Below, piece by piece: positions 37,663-47,367 of a stretch of 64,000 bases of DNA (positions are counted from its first letter, which is position 1; each line of letters begins with the position of its first letter). Under the pieces are notes generated by a model. The model was not told the origin of the DNA and did not search any database. It saw nothing but the letters and a program-made list of their open reading frames with translations. Position numbers and translations under genes: made by a program. Source of the stretch: Komagataeibacter diospyri (GTDB taxonomy: Bacteria > Pseudomonadota > Alphaproteobacteria > Acetobacterales > Acetobacteraceae); the NCBI RefSeq assembly GCF_006538165.1, contig NZ_BDLU01000056.1, forward strand, positions 1-64,000. The letters are read 5' to 3'.

Positions 37663-37739
37663 AAAAGTTTCTGGGTGCCGCCTTTTTCCAAAAAGGCGGC
37701 GTTCTTTCGAAGCTTTTTGAAAAAAGCTTCACCAAAACG
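37663..37739 (-). repeat. Cloverleaf intergenic repeat, copy 8 (inverted)
   Basis: AAAGTTTCTGGGTGCCGCC..GGCGGC hairpin is followed by GAAGCTTTTTGAAAAAAGCTTC and a CACCAAAACG outer arm. It separates tRNA-Thr (plus) from the convergent DsbA-like gene. Confidence 0.8.
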
Positions 37740-37743
37740 TCCT

Positions 37744-38307
37744 TCAGGCGAAAATACGCTCCATCCATGCCTCGACCGTATCGCCACTGCTGATGGCGGG
37801 GTCGATCAGGCCGTCTACCATGAAGGTGGGGGAAACGTGGATACCGTTCTGGCGGCTATATTTGCATTGCCACTTGATGGCTTTCTGCAGTTCAGGCACG
37901 GCAAAGGCCGCAGCCAGCTTCACGCCGCTATAGTGTTCGATCCGTTTGATGATGTCGTTTGGCGTTGCATTCATATTGGGACCGGCGCAGTGATCGGTAA
38001 ATTCGAATTCCTCACGATGCGCAGCTACGGCCGCCATGACGGCGCGGGCTGTATCCCTGCCCCCTTCCAGTGTGGAGGCCGCAAGGATGCACCGTATGAT
38101 GATACCGGAAAACATGTGCCATGGCTGGGACTGCAGGCGGAGCCTGATGGTGATCCGGTCTTCCCCCGCCCTGGCCAGCAGGTCGGGCAGCTTGTTGAAC
38201 GCACGAACCGAAAACGGGCAGGTTGGTTCAAGGAAAGCTTCAAAAACACGCGGGCCATGGCCCCATACAAGCGGATCGACATGCAGGGGGGACGGGGTTG
38301 CTGGCAT
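37744..38307 (-). CDS. DsbA-like thioredoxin-fold protein
   Basis: 187 residues from the ATG at 38307 (MPATPSPLHVDPLVWG). The active-site motif is CPFS in EPTCPFSVRAF, so only the first cysteine of the usual CxxC remains; a later cis-Pro loop (HVSPTFMVDG) and a C-terminal helix complete the fold. It has no signal peptide, so it is probably cytosolic (a monothiol or non-redox member). The frame runs upstream to 38589 but those codons come from cloverleaf copy 9 and are not likely coding. Confidence 0.78.
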   Translation of the reverse strand: MPATPSPLHVDPLVWGHGPRVFEAFLEPTCPFSVRAFNKLPDLLARAGEDRITIRLRLQSQPWHMFSGIIIRCILAASTLEGGRDTARAVMAAVAAHREEFEFTDHCAGPNMNATPNDIIKRIEHYSGVKLAAAFAVPELQKAIKWQCKYSRQNGIHVSPTFMVDGLIDPAISSGDTVEAWMERIFA

Positions 38308-38564
38308 TGCCTGGGTTCCTTCATGCTGGCGTGGTGAGTGGACAGTTTCCTGCCATGGAACATGGGTGAAGCCTGGCGGTTCATCCAATGTCTTTTTTAC
38401 TCTACGGACAGGGCATATGCCTAATGGACCGCAGCGTGCCGGTCGTGCGGGCAGTGGTCTTTCATATAGGCACTCCGCTGGAAACCCTGCATAAACGCAA
38501 CGTTTCCCTTTCTCCATGAACGGTTCCAGAAATCTGTCGATGCGATATCCTGCCAGACATGAAA

Positions 38565-38641
38565 AAGTTTTTGGTGAAGCTTTTTTCAAAAAGGTTCAGG
38601 GAATGCCGCCTTTTTGAAAAAAGGCAGTGTCCAAAAGCTCC
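38565..38641 (+). repeat. Cloverleaf intergenic repeat, copy 9
   Basis: AAGTTTTTGG outer arm, a GAAGC..GGTTC hairpin with one change, and GCCGCC..GGCAGT with one broken pair. It lies between divergent genes (the DsbA-like gene and the amidohydrolase), unlike most copies. Confidence 0.75.
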
Positions 38642-38692
38642 TGTTATTTCTATCGACTGGTTGTCCTGAACTAATTTCCAAGGTGGTAATGC

Positions 38693-40060
38693 ATGGTCCG
38701 TTCCCTTTTGCTCAAAAATGCGCTGCGTCTGGTAACGATGGATGGGAACAGGCGCGAAATCGAAGGGGGATGGGTACTGGTGCATGACCGGCAGGTCGCG
38801 GCCATCGGAACGCCTGCGGACCCGTTGCCCGCTGCGGATGATGTTATCGACATGACGGGACACGTGGTGATGCCTGGCATGGTCAATACCCACCACCATA
38901 TGTACCAGACCCTGACGCGTGTCATTCCCGCGGCACAGGATACATCCCTGTTCGGGTGGCTGCAGGCGCTCTATCCCATATGGGCGGGACTGACGCCGGA
39001 CATGATCCGCGTTTCCGCCTGCACGGCCATGACGGAACTGCTGTGGTCGGGTTGCACCACCACCAGCGACCACCTGTACCTGTTTCCCAATGGCGCGCGG
39101 CTGGATGATGAAATTGAGGCGGCAGGGCAGATGGGCATACGTTTCCATGCCGCCCGTGGCGCGATGAGCGTTGGTGAAAGCAAGGGTGGCCTGCCGCCGG
39201 ACCGCGTGGTGGAGGATGAGGACGCCATCCTGTCGGATACGCAGCGCGTGATCGAAACCTACCACGATCCCGCGCCACTGGCGATGTTACGGGTTGCAGT
39301 GGCCCCGTGTTCGCCTTTTTCCGTCAGCCGCGACCTTATGCGCAATGCCGCTGCCCTTGCCCGCGCGACGGGGACGATGCTGCATACCCATCTGGCTGAA
39401 AATGCCAGCGACATTGCCTATAGCCGCGAGAAGTTCAACATGACCCCCGCCGAATACGCCGAGGACACCGGCTGGGTTGGCAGGGACGTCTGGCATGCCC
39501 ATTGTGTACAACTGGATGACGCGGGTATTCACCGTTTTGGCGCGACCCTTACCGGTATGGCGCATTGCCCGTGTTCCAACATGCGGCTGGGATCGGGTAT
39601 TGCCCCGGTACGCCGGATGGCGGCGGCGGGCATGCGGGTCGGGCTGGGGGTGGATGGCTCGGCCTCGAACGATGGCAGCCATATGCTGGGGGAAGCCCGT
39701 CAGGCCATGTTGCTGGGGCGTCTGCTGCCCACAGGTGATAACCAGCCCATGATGCAGGCGCGTGAGGTGCTGGAACTGGCAACACGCGGTGGCGCTGCGG
39801 TTCTGGGACGCGATGATGTCGGCTATCTTGCCCCCGGCATGGCAGCGGATATCGTGGCGTTCGACATGCGCGGGATTGACCATGCGGGCGCGCAGTCCGA
39901 TCCGGTGGCGGCCTTGGTGTTCTGCACGCCGGGGCGGGTGGCCTGTAGCATCGTCAATGGACGGGTGCTGATCCGGGACGGACAGTTTACGGCGCATGAC
40001 CCGGCCGCATTGGCCCGGCAGCATAATGCGCTGGCCCGTAACCTGTTAGAAAATTCCTGA
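38693..40060 (+). CDS. Amidohydrolase, 8-oxoguanine deaminase / hydroxydechloroatrazine ethylaminohydrolase-like
   Basis: A 455-residue metal-dependent deaminase. Metal site residues are in MVNTHHHMYQTLTRV (HxH), THLAENASDIAY, WHAHCVQLD and GLGVDGSASND. The block after THLAEN resembles 8-oxoguanine deaminase (PA0142-type) and hydroxyatrazine-type enzymes. The most likely role is purine salvage or removal of oxidised guanine, but a triazine or other cyclic amine substrate cannot be excluded. It stands alone between two cloverleaf repeats. Confidence 0.86.
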   Translation: MVRSLLLKNALRLVTMDGNRREIEGGWVLVHDRQVAAIGTPADPLPAADDVIDMTGHVVMPGMVNTHHHMYQTLTRVIPAAQDTSLFGWLQALYPIWAGLTPDMIRVSACTAMTELLWSGCTTTSDHLYLFPNGARLDDEIEAAGQMGIRFHAARGAMSVGESKGGLPPDRVVEDEDAILSDTQRVIETYHDPAPLAMLRVAVAPCSPFSVSRDLMRNAAALARATGTMLHTHLAENASDIAYSREKFNMTPAEYAEDTGWVGRDVWHAHCVQLDDAGIHRFGATLTGMAHCPCSNMRLGSGIAPVRRMAAAGMRVGLGVDGSASNDGSHMLGEARQAMLLGRLLPTGDNQPMMQAREVLELATRGGAAVLGRDDVGYLAPGMAADIVAFDMRGIDHAGAQSDPVAALVFCTPGRVACSIVNGRVLIRDGQFTAHDPAALARQHNALARNLLENS

Positions 40061-40080
40061 TAAATGATTGATAAAAAATA

Positions 40081-40153
40081 AAAGTTTTTGGGTGCCGCCT
40101 TTTTTAAAAGGCGGCATTCTTCGAAACTTTTGGAAAAACTTCACCAAAAACTT
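40081..40153 (-). repeat. Cloverleaf intergenic repeat, copy 10 (inverted)
   Basis: AAAGTTTTTGGGTGCCGCC..GGCGGC is followed by a shortened GAAAC..AAACTTC hairpin and CACCAAAAACTTTG. It lies between the convergent amidohydrolase and SDR genes and is the last copy in the window. Confidence 0.78.
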
Positions 40154-40208
40154 TGTTTAATCTGCAGGGCGCTTCATGAGCCGACTGCTTGAGGCAATTC
40201 CTGATCCG

Positions 40209-41207
40209 TCACATGCGTGAGGTGCGCCGTTTGTAGGTACGGTAGCCCATCCGTCCCAGAATTTTCATGACCGGCAGGCTTAGGTTGAGCAGCCCCTGGG
40301 ACGCCAGGCAGGCATGGGTGAACAGTTTGTCAAAGACGGAACTGAAGATTTCCCGGCTGTTACGTTCGCAGCATTCCAGGATCCGTTGCGCCGTGACATC
40401 GGGTTCCTGTGGCTGGTCAATGAAATTGTATATTGACCCGCCTGCATCCATTTCATGGCGCAGCATGGGTGTATTGACGCTGGCGGGATATATGGATGAC
40501 ACCTGTATGCGCCGGGGACGCAGTTCCTGTTCCAGCGCACGGGCAAAACCGCGCAGGCCGAATTTGGCCGCCGTGTAGACACTGCTGCCCGCCAGCGGAA
40601 AAACCGCCGCCATGGAATTGACGAATACGATATGTCCACCGCGTCGCATCGCTGGCAGCAGGGCATTAGTCAGTTCAATGGGGGCGGTCAGGTCCACCGT
40701 GATCTGGTCGGCGATTTCCTGCGTGCCCATCTGGCCAACCGGTCGGGGTGTGATGATGCCTGCGCAATGCACGATAACGTCCAGTTGCGGCGCATGCTGG
40801 ATAATTGTTCTGGCAGCGTTGCATATGCTGTCCATATTGGTCAGGTCGCATACAACCGGCATGACGCCGGGCATGTTCACCTGTGCCTGTCGGGATAATA
40901 TGATTACTCGATAGCCGCGCCCGATCATGCGACGTACCAGTGCCTGCCCAATGCCACCGGTTGCCCCTGTCACGACGGCGACCCTGTCTGTCGCTGGCTT
41001 GCAGGTTCTGTCGTTTAAATAACTCTTTTCCAATGAACTACATACTTCCCTGACCGCAATATCCTGTCGTAGCGCCTGATACGCGCCAGACCCGACATTC
41101 TGCAAGGGCTTTTCCCTGCGGTGCAAGGGAATGCCTGCCCCTTGTCTGACCTTGTTCATGATATCTGTAATAAAATGATACGTCGATAACCCTTCACTCC
41201 TCTGCAT
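40209..41207 (-). CDS. Short-chain dehydrogenase/reductase
   Basis: 332 residues from the ATG at 41207, or about 315 from an ATG at 41159; neither has a good ribosome site. The Rossmann core begins near residue 75 with VVTGATGGIGQALVRRM, the NxS-type catalytic serine is in IVFVNSMAAVFPLAG and the YxxxK pair in VYTAAKFGLRGFARAL. The N-terminal 70 residues do not match SDRs, and the C-terminal tail is basic. The substrate is unknown. It begins the AT-richer stretch of the window. Confidence 0.82.
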   Translation of the reverse strand: MQRSEGLSTYHFITDIMNKVRQGAGIPLHRREKPLQNVGSGAYQALRQDIAVREVCSSLEKSYLNDRTCKPATDRVAVVTGATGGIGQALVRRMIGRGYRVIILSRQAQVNMPGVMPVVCDLTNMDSICNAARTIIQHAPQLDVIVHCAGIITPRPVGQMGTQEIADQITVDLTAPIELTNALLPAMRRGGHIVFVNSMAAVFPLAGSSVYTAAKFGLRGFARALEQELRPRRIQVSSIYPASVNTPMLRHEMDAGGSIYNFIDQPQEPDVTAQRILECCERNSREIFSSVFDKLFTHACLASQGLLNLSLPVMKILGRMGYRTYKRRTSRM

Positions 41208-41409
41208 CAATATACCGGCATATGCTGGCAGGGCCTGATGGTATTATACTGTATTATTGTTATGCCCGATACGAACAGTGCCAGACGCGGTTGGCGCGTC
41301 GGAAGCAGGCGGCCCGTCTCCGTGAATAAGGAATTATCCTGAGATAACGGACCAGAAAAGGGAATTTTATACCATAATTTACAATCGTATTTACATTTTA
41401 CCAAGGTTT

Positions 41410-41706
41410 ATGAATGTAATGTCAATTGTATATCTATATGAATTCAGGTCTTCCCATGAAGATGATCCTGTAGATTCGTCAATCTGTCTCGAAAAAATTC
41501 GTGATGCATTACCCGGAACCATGACCATTTTGAAGTGGAGGTCGGATAAGAGGGATACGGATGTCGAAATACTGCCAGTGTATGGAAGAACAGATCATCG
41601 GCATCCGGAAAGAACATTACGCAAATTTTTGTCGGAATTCTGTTTGTGCATACTGATTATTAAATTAAAACAAAATATTATTAGTAAAAATCATCCTTTA
41701 CTGTAG
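41410..41706 (+). CDS. Possible small protein in an AT-rich gap
   Basis: 98 residues starting MNVMSIVYLYEFRSSHEDD, with AAGG seven bases upstream of the ATG. It is AT-rich, with no domain, and overlaps the end of the lytic transglycosylase gene by nine bases in the opposite direction. The 200 bp before it (41208-41409) is also AT-rich with no gene seen. It could be a real acquired gene or chance. Confidence 0.3.
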   Translation: MNVMSIVYLYEFRSSHEDDPVDSSICLEKIRDALPGTMTILKWRSDKRDTDVEILPVYGRTDHRHPERTLRKFLSEFCLCILIIKLKQNIISKNHPLL

Positions 41707-43341
41707 GGATGTTTCCGATTCCAGCGGCAGATTGGCTTTCTTGCCTTCAGCCAGCAGGTCAAGGCTTATGGGACGGCGATTGAGCTTTTCTGAATACATC
41801 CAGCTATGGAGAAGTACTGTCTCGATCCAGTTCCGGATCCTGGGGTTGGGAATGGCCTCCAGAAAGGCCAGAGACTCATTGTTGCTGTGTTCGGAGGCAT
41901 TCCAGTGGGCCACTGCGGTATGGCCGACTGCATAACTGGCCAGCAGGCGGATAAGATGATTGTTGATCTGCCCGTCCCGGGCAAGTGCCATCAGGTAACG
42001 CTGCCCGACCTGCAGATTGATGGAAGGATTACTTAAATCCTCCTTTTGGCCGCCGACGAAATTTGCGGCTGTACGCGGCATGAGCTGCATAAGTCCCCTT
42101 GCACCACTTCTGGAGACGACCGTGGGCTGAAAGCGCGACTCAATGGAAACAATTCCATAAATAAGCGCCGGATCCACCACAAACCCGCCGCGTGGGGTAA
42201 AATGCTGCGGTAGGTCAATAGTGTGACCAGGAACAAGTTTGCTGGTACCCGCGCGGCTGGCTGCTGCATCGGATGTTTCGGCCGCGTCCCCGACTGCGTG
42301 TGCAATCAGCCCTATGGATTGGCGCGCATTGGTATTTTCTGCACTCACCCAGTCAGTGCGCAGTTCGGCCTCGGCTAAATCCACGCGGCCAACCTGAAGA
42401 AGCGCCAGGGCACGGTGGCCTGCGGGCCGCGCGGAAACCGCACTGACATCAACAACCGTGGGCACGCCCGCATCATACATCTGTGCGCCGTTTTTATTGA
42501 GGGCATGGCGTGCAAGCACCCCATAAAAGCAGTCTTTGCAACGGGCGCTTTGTACCAGCCAGCGCAAGGCATCTTTCGTATTGCCAGTATGCCCGCTTAC
42601 ACGACCTGCCCACCAGGAAGCAGCGCTACGTAAATCTCTGGAACCGTTATCAGCATTGGCAGCCAATGCGAACAGGAGCTGTGCCTGCTGCATCTTCCCC
42701 AGCCGCCAGGCAGACAGGCCTGCATAAAATGCCACCTTGCCGCTCACGTCCCTAAGGACGGATGTGGGCATGGCCTTGCTGAGAACGACCTGATCGTGTC
42801 CCTGTATATAAAGATTTTGTGCATCCGCTGCGTTGATGGTGTCCCCGGATGTACCATTTCCACTGACAGGTGCTGTTGCCGGGGATCGCGTTGATGTATT
42901 CGCCGGCAGATCGGTGCGGGATTCCAGCAATGCCCGCATCATGGGGGCTGAGGGAAGGTCCTGGTAATGCACCAGCCAGTCTTCCAGCATGGGTGTCGCA
43001 CAGGCATATGATGTATGAATGCACCGTTCAGCCAGCACAGTGCCGGTCAGGCTGTTATCCTTCAGTTGTTTCAGCAGGACATCTGCCTGTCTAAAATTGC
43101 CGGCGGACTGATCTGCAAAAGCTGTGCGGATACGGGAGGCGTCACTTGGGGAAAGCGGATGGAATAGGGCGGTCTGTCCTTGTTTTGTGGGGACGGCTAC
43201 GGCAACTTCATCCACCAGCGATGAATGATCTGAAATATCAGACGCCTGGCAAGATACCGTTTCTAAAGAAAAAATAGAAATAAAAGCAATGGCGGATAGA
43301 GTTGCCGACCTGTTTTTTAAATGTTGCAAAATATACCGCAT
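41698..43341 (-). CDS. Lytic transglycosylase (Slt family)
   Basis: Cleaves peptidoglycan glycan strands. The start at 43341 (MRYILQHLKNRSATLSAIAF) gives 547 residues with a signal peptide; the open frame further upstream is unlikely coding. A helical superhelix-like region (about 60-380) precedes the C-terminal SLT domain: catalytic Glu in GIVSIESRF, then RSGARGLMQLMP, NLQVGQRYLM and LLASYAVG. It is less GC-rich than its neighbours. A probable SGNH hydrolase remnant lies on the other side of its start. Confidence 0.88.
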   Translation of the reverse strand: MRYILQHLKNRSATLSAIAFISIFSLETVSCQASDISDHSSLVDEVAVAVPTKQGQTALFHPLSPSDASRIRTAFADQSAGNFRQADVLLKQLKDNSLTGTVLAERCIHTSYACATPMLEDWLVHYQDLPSAPMMRALLESRTDLPANTSTRSPATAPVSGNGTSGDTINAADAQNLYIQGHDQVVLSKAMPTSVLRDVSGKVAFYAGLSAWRLGKMQQAQLLFALAANADNGSRDLRSAASWWAGRVSGHTGNTKDALRWLVQSARCKDCFYGVLARHALNKNGAQMYDAGVPTVVDVSAVSARPAGHRALALLQVGRVDLAEAELRTDWVSAENTNARQSIGLIAHAVGDAAETSDAAASRAGTSKLVPGHTIDLPQHFTPRGGFVVDPALIYGIVSIESRFQPTVVSRSGARGLMQLMPRTAANFVGGQKEDLSNPSINLQVGQRYLMALARDGQINNHLIRLLASYAVGHTAVAHWNASEHSNNESLAFLEAIPNPRIRNWIETVLLHSWMYSEKLNRRPISLDLLAEGKKANLPLESETSLQ

Positions 43342-43692
43342 AATTTTTGGCAATAACAGATATTTTAAAATGAATAAACACCAGAATTTCACTCTGTCGG
43401 TCTGGCCTCTGTCGGGGCCTGATTGCAGTCTGTAACAGCCCGTCGTTCTCGCCCTGCGTTGCGACCAGATGTCCGCGGCGGCAGGCCGATCCCGGGCGGG
43501 TTGCCGGTGTCTTTCGCCGTTTTGCCGGAATGGTGGGATGCGTCTCCATGTTCGTGATATGCTCATGAAGCGCATGCAAGATCTTTCCCTATAGCTACCG
43601 CCCGGTGGGGAACGCCGGGAAAGGTGTTGCGTATGATGAAAGCCCTCAGTGGTTCGTGCGTCTGCACCAGGCTCCGGTTCGCCATTCCATAA

Positions 43693-44004
43693 CGCCGGAA
43701 AAAACAACCGATATCCTATGCCGCAGATCCTGTGGCGGTGTCCTGCCACAAAAACGTATCATCGCAATCAGAGGTTCCCACATCGCCCCTGCTTCGTAAG
43801 ATTGGCGACAGCCATACGGCTAACGATGCGTTCAGCGACCAGATGGGCACCCGGTTGCAAAAAGATTTTCAGAATGACGGTAGAGGCTACGCCATGCCAG
43901 GCGCTCTTAACACTGTCCGTCAGGCGCAGGCGGCCGTTGCCCAGCGTAACCACTGGATACAGTGGGATTGGCATCTGGCCATGGGCGGATTTGGGCCACC
44001 CTGA
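43693..44004 (+). pseudogene. Probable SGNH/GDSL hydrolase remnant
   Basis: After a stop at 43690 the frame reads to 44004 with LLRKIGDSHTANDAFSDQM, then LQKDFQNDGRGYAMPG and HWIQWDWHLAMGGFG. GDSHT with a following NDGRG block is typical of the block I region of SGNH hydrolases, but no further blocks follow in any frame, no start codon has a ribosome site, and the sequence is short. It is probably the broken N-terminal part of an acyl-esterase or O-acetyl transferase/esterase gene. Confidence 0.5.
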
Positions 44005-44569
44005 TGGACCGGGCAATGCTCTATTCTTGCCTGGAGTGTCCGCAACTCGCCAATCGCTGTGAAGGACCATGTTCACCTGCTGAAGTCATGTTACCAGCAG
44101 GATAAATTGCCATTGTGGCATTGATCGGTAGTCTGGGGGGGAATTCAACCAGCTATATTTTTTATGATTTCTGGAACCGGCATTTCTGCTTTCTTTTTCT
44201 AGCCAGTGCAGATGTCAGTTATTCGGTTGGTCGACAGTTGCCCGAAGGAGATCAGCCCTGTTTGCGTAAATGGATGATTGGCGGCGGTATCGGGACTTCA
44301 TATTCATTGCGATGCCCTTGATGCTGACAGAGGTCACAGAATGCGTACGAGATACCATTAAGGAGAAGATTGGAGGGGTGCGTAAGCGGCCAATGCGGGC
44401 ACCTGTCCGACGCAGATATTGTATCGCTGTAGAGCTTGCTAGGTATTATGCACGGACGGCAGATAATACCATGCACGTCACGCATACCCTGCGATATGTC
44501 ACTACATCATAAAAAACTGTAATGCCGTGCGCAGCTAAATGGTCAATTTTATGGGGAAAATATAGAATA
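44005..44569. other. Non-coding or decayed stretch before tRNA-Ser
   Basis: About 565 bp with no frame I can support as a gene; short frames on both strands lack ribosome sites and family motifs. The region is AT-richer than the rest of the window and could be decayed sequence of the SGNH gene or of a past insertion at the tRNA. Confidence 0.45.
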
Positions 44570-44660
44570 TGGCGGAGAGAGTGGGATTCGAACCCACGGT
44601 ACGCTATTAACGTACACACGCTTTCCAAGCGTGCGCCTTAAGCCGCTCGGCCATCTCTCC
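44570..44660 (-). tRNA. tRNA-Ser (GGA)
   Basis: Minus-strand class II tRNA: acceptor GGAGAGA/TCTCTCC, anticodon stem CACGC/GCGTG with loop TTGGAAA (anticodon GGA), a long variable arm, T-loop TTCGAAT, and an encoded CCA. Confidence 0.96.
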
Positions 44661-44767
44661 AGCCGGTACCAGACTATATTCCATCCTGTCGGGATGGCAG
44701 GGTCCGATGCGTGCGGAACATATCACCAATTTTTATTGGCGCAAGTGGAAAACGCCATGTCCGTCCA

Positions 44768-44794
44768 ACCTGTCACAATTATGGTGTGACAGGT
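44768..44794 (-). terminator. Hairpin after lepA
   Basis: ACCTGTCACA and TGTGACAGGT form a ten-base perfect stem around a seven-base loop, about 12 bp past the lepA stop. It lacks a T-run, so it may be a weak terminator or mRNA 3' protector. Confidence 0.5.
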
Positions 44795-44805
44795 CGGGAC
44801 AGGGG

Positions 44806-46611
44806 TTACTGGTCCATCTTCAGTGCGGCGAGGAAGGCGCTCTGCGGAATTTCGACCTTGCCGAACTGACGCATGCGCTTTTTGCCTTCCTTCTGCTTTT
44901 CCAGCAGCTTGCGCTTGCGCGAAATGTCGCCGCCATAACATTTTGCCGTCACATCCTTGGACATGGCGCCAATGGTCTCACGCGCAATGATCCGGCTGCC
45001 GATCGCGGCCTGCACCGCAATCTTGAACAGCTGGCGGGGGATCAGTTCCTTCAGCTTGGCGCAGATGGAGCGCCCGCGCGTTTCGGCTGCCGAGCGGTGG
45101 GCGATGAATGACAGGGCATCCACCGGCTCCTGATTGACAAGGATGGAAATGCGCACGAGGTCGCTCTCCTCATACCCGTCCATCTGGTAATCGAAGCTGG
45201 CGTAACCGCGCGTGACCGATTTCAGGCGGTCGTAGAAGTCGAATACGACCTCGTTCAGCGGCAGGCGATAGACCGCCATGGCGCGGTTGCCGACATAGGT
45301 CAGGTCTTCCTGCGCGCCGCGCCGTTCACTGCACAGGGTCAGCACCGCGCCAAGGTATTCGTCAGGCACCATGATCGTTGCCTTGATCCATGGCTCCTCG
45401 ATTTTCTCGATCAGCGACAGGTCGGGCATGTCGGCGGGGTTGTGCAGTTCCGCCGTTTCCCCATTGGTCAGCTGCATCTTGTAGACAACAGAAGGGGCGG
45501 TCGCGATCAGGTCGAGATTGAACTCGCGGCTCAGGCGTTCCTGGATGATTTCAAGATGCAGCAACCCCAGGAATCCGCAGCGGAAGCCAAAACCGAGTGC
45601 CGCGGAAGTCTCGGCTTCGTAATGGAAGGAGGCATCATTCAGCCGCAGCTTGGAGAGGCTGTCGCGCAGTTTCTCAAAATCATCGGCCACGACCGGATAA
45701 AGGCCGCACCACACCACAGGAATGGAGGGCTTGAAGCCCGCCAGGGGGTCGCTGGCCGGACGGCGGTCATCGGTAATGGTGTCGCCCACGTTGGTGTCGG
45801 CCACGGTCTTGATGGCGGCGTTGATGTAACCGATTTCACCCGGGCCGAGTTCGTCCACGTTGGTCATGCGCGGGGCGAACACGCCCACCTGATCCACCTG
45901 GTGGACCACGCCGGTGGACATCATGCGGATGCGCATGCCGCGTTTCAGGCGACCTTCCTTCACGCGTACCAGCGTGATGACACCCAGATAGGGGTCGTAC
46001 CAGCTATCAACCAGCAGCGCCTTGAGCGGAGCCTCCGCATCGCCGGTGGGGGGCGGCAGGCGCTTGACCAGCGCTTCCAGAACGGCCTCGATGTTCAGGC
46101 CGGTCTTGGCCGAAACCTCAACCGCGTCATCGGCGGGGATGCCGACGACTTCCTCAATCTGTTCCTTCACGCGCGCGCAGTCGGCGGCGGGCAGGTCTAC
46201 CTTGTTGAGGACCGGCACGATTTCATGGTTGGCGTCGATGGCCTGGTACACGTTGGCCAGTGTCTGTGCTTCCACCCCCTGTGACGCATCGACCACCAGC
46301 AGCGACCCCTCGCACGCGGCAAGCGATCGGCTGACCTCATACGCGAAATCCACATGGCCCGGCGTGTCCATGAGATTCAGGACATACGTCTTGCCATCTT
46401 CGGCAGGGTAGGACAGACGCACGGTCTGCGCCTTGATGGTGATGCCTCGTTCACGTTCCAGATCCATGTTGTCCAGAACCTGGTTGGTCATTTCCCGCTG
46501 TGTCAGCGCGCCGCATGCCTGGATCAGGCGGTCGGCCAGGGTGGATTTCCCATGGTCGATATGCGCGATGATCGAGAAATTGCGGATCAGGGAGAGGGGC
46601 GTGTCGGTCAT
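44806..46611 (-). CDS. lepA: Elongation factor 4 (LepA)
   Basis: Ribosome-associated GTPase that back-translocates or aids 30S maturation. The 601-residue protein has the P-loop region AHIDHGKST (17-25), [19 protein letters not shown]-2-like domains and the LepA-specific C-terminal domain ([20 protein letters not shown]). It is a single-gene unit flanked by tRNA-Ser and a regulator. Confidence 0.98.
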   Translation of the reverse strand: MTDTPLSLIRNFSIIAHIDHGKSTLADRLIQACGALTQREMTNQVLDNMDLERERGITIKAQTVRLSYPAEDGKTYVLNLMDTPGHVDFAYEVSRSLAACEGSLLVVDASQGVEAQTLANVYQAIDANHEIVPVLNKVDLPAADCARVKEQIEEVVGIPADDAVEVSAKTGLNIEAVLEALVKRLPPPTGDAEAPLKALLVDSWYDPYLGVITLVRVKEGRLKRGMRIRMMSTGVVHQVDQVGVFAPRMTNVDELGPGEIGYINAAIKTVADTNVGDTITDDRRPASDPLAGFKPSIPVVWCGLYPVVADDFEKLRDSLSKLRLNDASFHYEAETSAALGFGFRCGFLGLLHLEIIQERLSREFNLDLIATAPSVVYKMQLTNGETAELHNPADMPDLSLIEKIEEPWIKATIMVPDEYLGAVLTLCSERRGAQEDLTYVGNRAMAVYRLPLNEVVFDFYDRLKSVTRGYASFDYQMDGYEESDLVRISILVNQEPVDALSFIAHRSAAETRGRSICAKLKELIPRQLFKIAVQAAIGSRIIARETIGAMSKDVTAKCYGGDISRKRKLLEKQKEGKKRMRQFGKVEIPQSAFLAALKMDQ

Positions 46612-46695
46612 GGGCGAGACATAGTGTAAATCGGGGAGAAAGTCAGCCGCTACCTGTCACGATAATACGGAAAATATCGCCGCCTGCACGCAATG

Positions 46696-47367
46696 TTACA
46701 TGCAGGCCATCGTAATGCGGTGGATACGGGTCGCGCCGTCAACGATGATTTCCTCCCCCTCGATCGCGGCCAGTCCCTTTATGCGCACCAGTTCATGCAG
46801 GGGGGCGGTTACCGGCGCATCGTGCCAGCGTTCGGCCACCAGCCCGCAGCATGATGTGCCCTGCGGGGTATGAAGCAGGACACGGTCATTCACACGGATG
46901 GCGGCGGTAGGGGAAATGACCAGCGTGCCGCCCTTGCGGAAGATCGGTTCCATGGTGTCGCAATCCACATGCACGGCATAGGAATGGTGGTCGGCCATGC
47001 CATGGAATTCCCACTTTTCCCACCGTTCGCCATCTGGCAGCCCGGTTTCGTCAAACAGTTCGGGGTGGGCAAGCTGCGAGAAGGGGGCGATCCTGAGATG
47101 GGAATGATGGGCCTTGCTCGATACCTCGGGATCGTGGTGGCCAGACAGCAGGCGACTGAACCCTTCAAACGAAATGCCCGTGGCCGACAGTGTGCGTGCA
47201 AGGCTTTCCGTTCCGGGCCAGCGGGGACGGCCCGATGATGTGATCCGTTTGGACGGATTGAAGGTCGTGCTGTCCAGTCCCGCCGCCCGTGCAAGGCCGG
47301 AAGGTGTCAGCCCCCGTTCTGCGGCCAGCCGGTCGATGGCGCGCCAGATGTCGTCATGGCTGATCAT
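46696..47367 (-). CDS. LexA/S24-like transcriptional regulator without the catalytic dyad
   Basis: 223 residues: an N-terminal helix-turn-helix (about 5-65: AIDRLAAERGLTPSGLARAAG, then RPRWPGTESLARTL) and a C-terminal S24 domain (about 115-222). The catalytic Ser motif is CDTMEP (136-141, Thr138 in place of Ser), and no lysine appears at the expected second site (HTPQGTSCCGL). It is therefore probably a stable repressor, not a self-cleaving SOS protein. Its start overlaps the stop of the preceding small gene (ATGA). Confidence 0.78.
   Translation of the reverse strand: MISHDDIWRAIDRLAAERGLTPSGLARAAGLDSTTFNPSKRITSSGRPRWPGTESLARTLSATGISFEGFSRLLSGHHDPEVSSKAHHSHLRIAPFSQLAHPELFDETGLPDGERWEKWEFHGMADHHSYAVHVDCDTMEPIFRKGGTLVISPTAAIRVNDRVLLHTPQGTSCCGLVAERWHDAPVTAPLHELVRIKGLAAIEGEEIIVDGATRIHRITMACM

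Noticed and set aside
37744..38589. A longer form of the DsbA-like protein starting in the cloverleaf repeat (MKKASPK...)
   Set aside because: Several frames start with the same KKASPK-like residues because the repeat encodes TTGAAAAAAGCTTCACC on its minus strand. The start is a by-product of the repeat, and the real start at 38307 has a ribosome site.
44252..44512. Short frames near tRNA-Ser on both strands
   Set aside because: No ribosome sites, no motifs, and the two overlap one another in opposite directions; no transposase signature.
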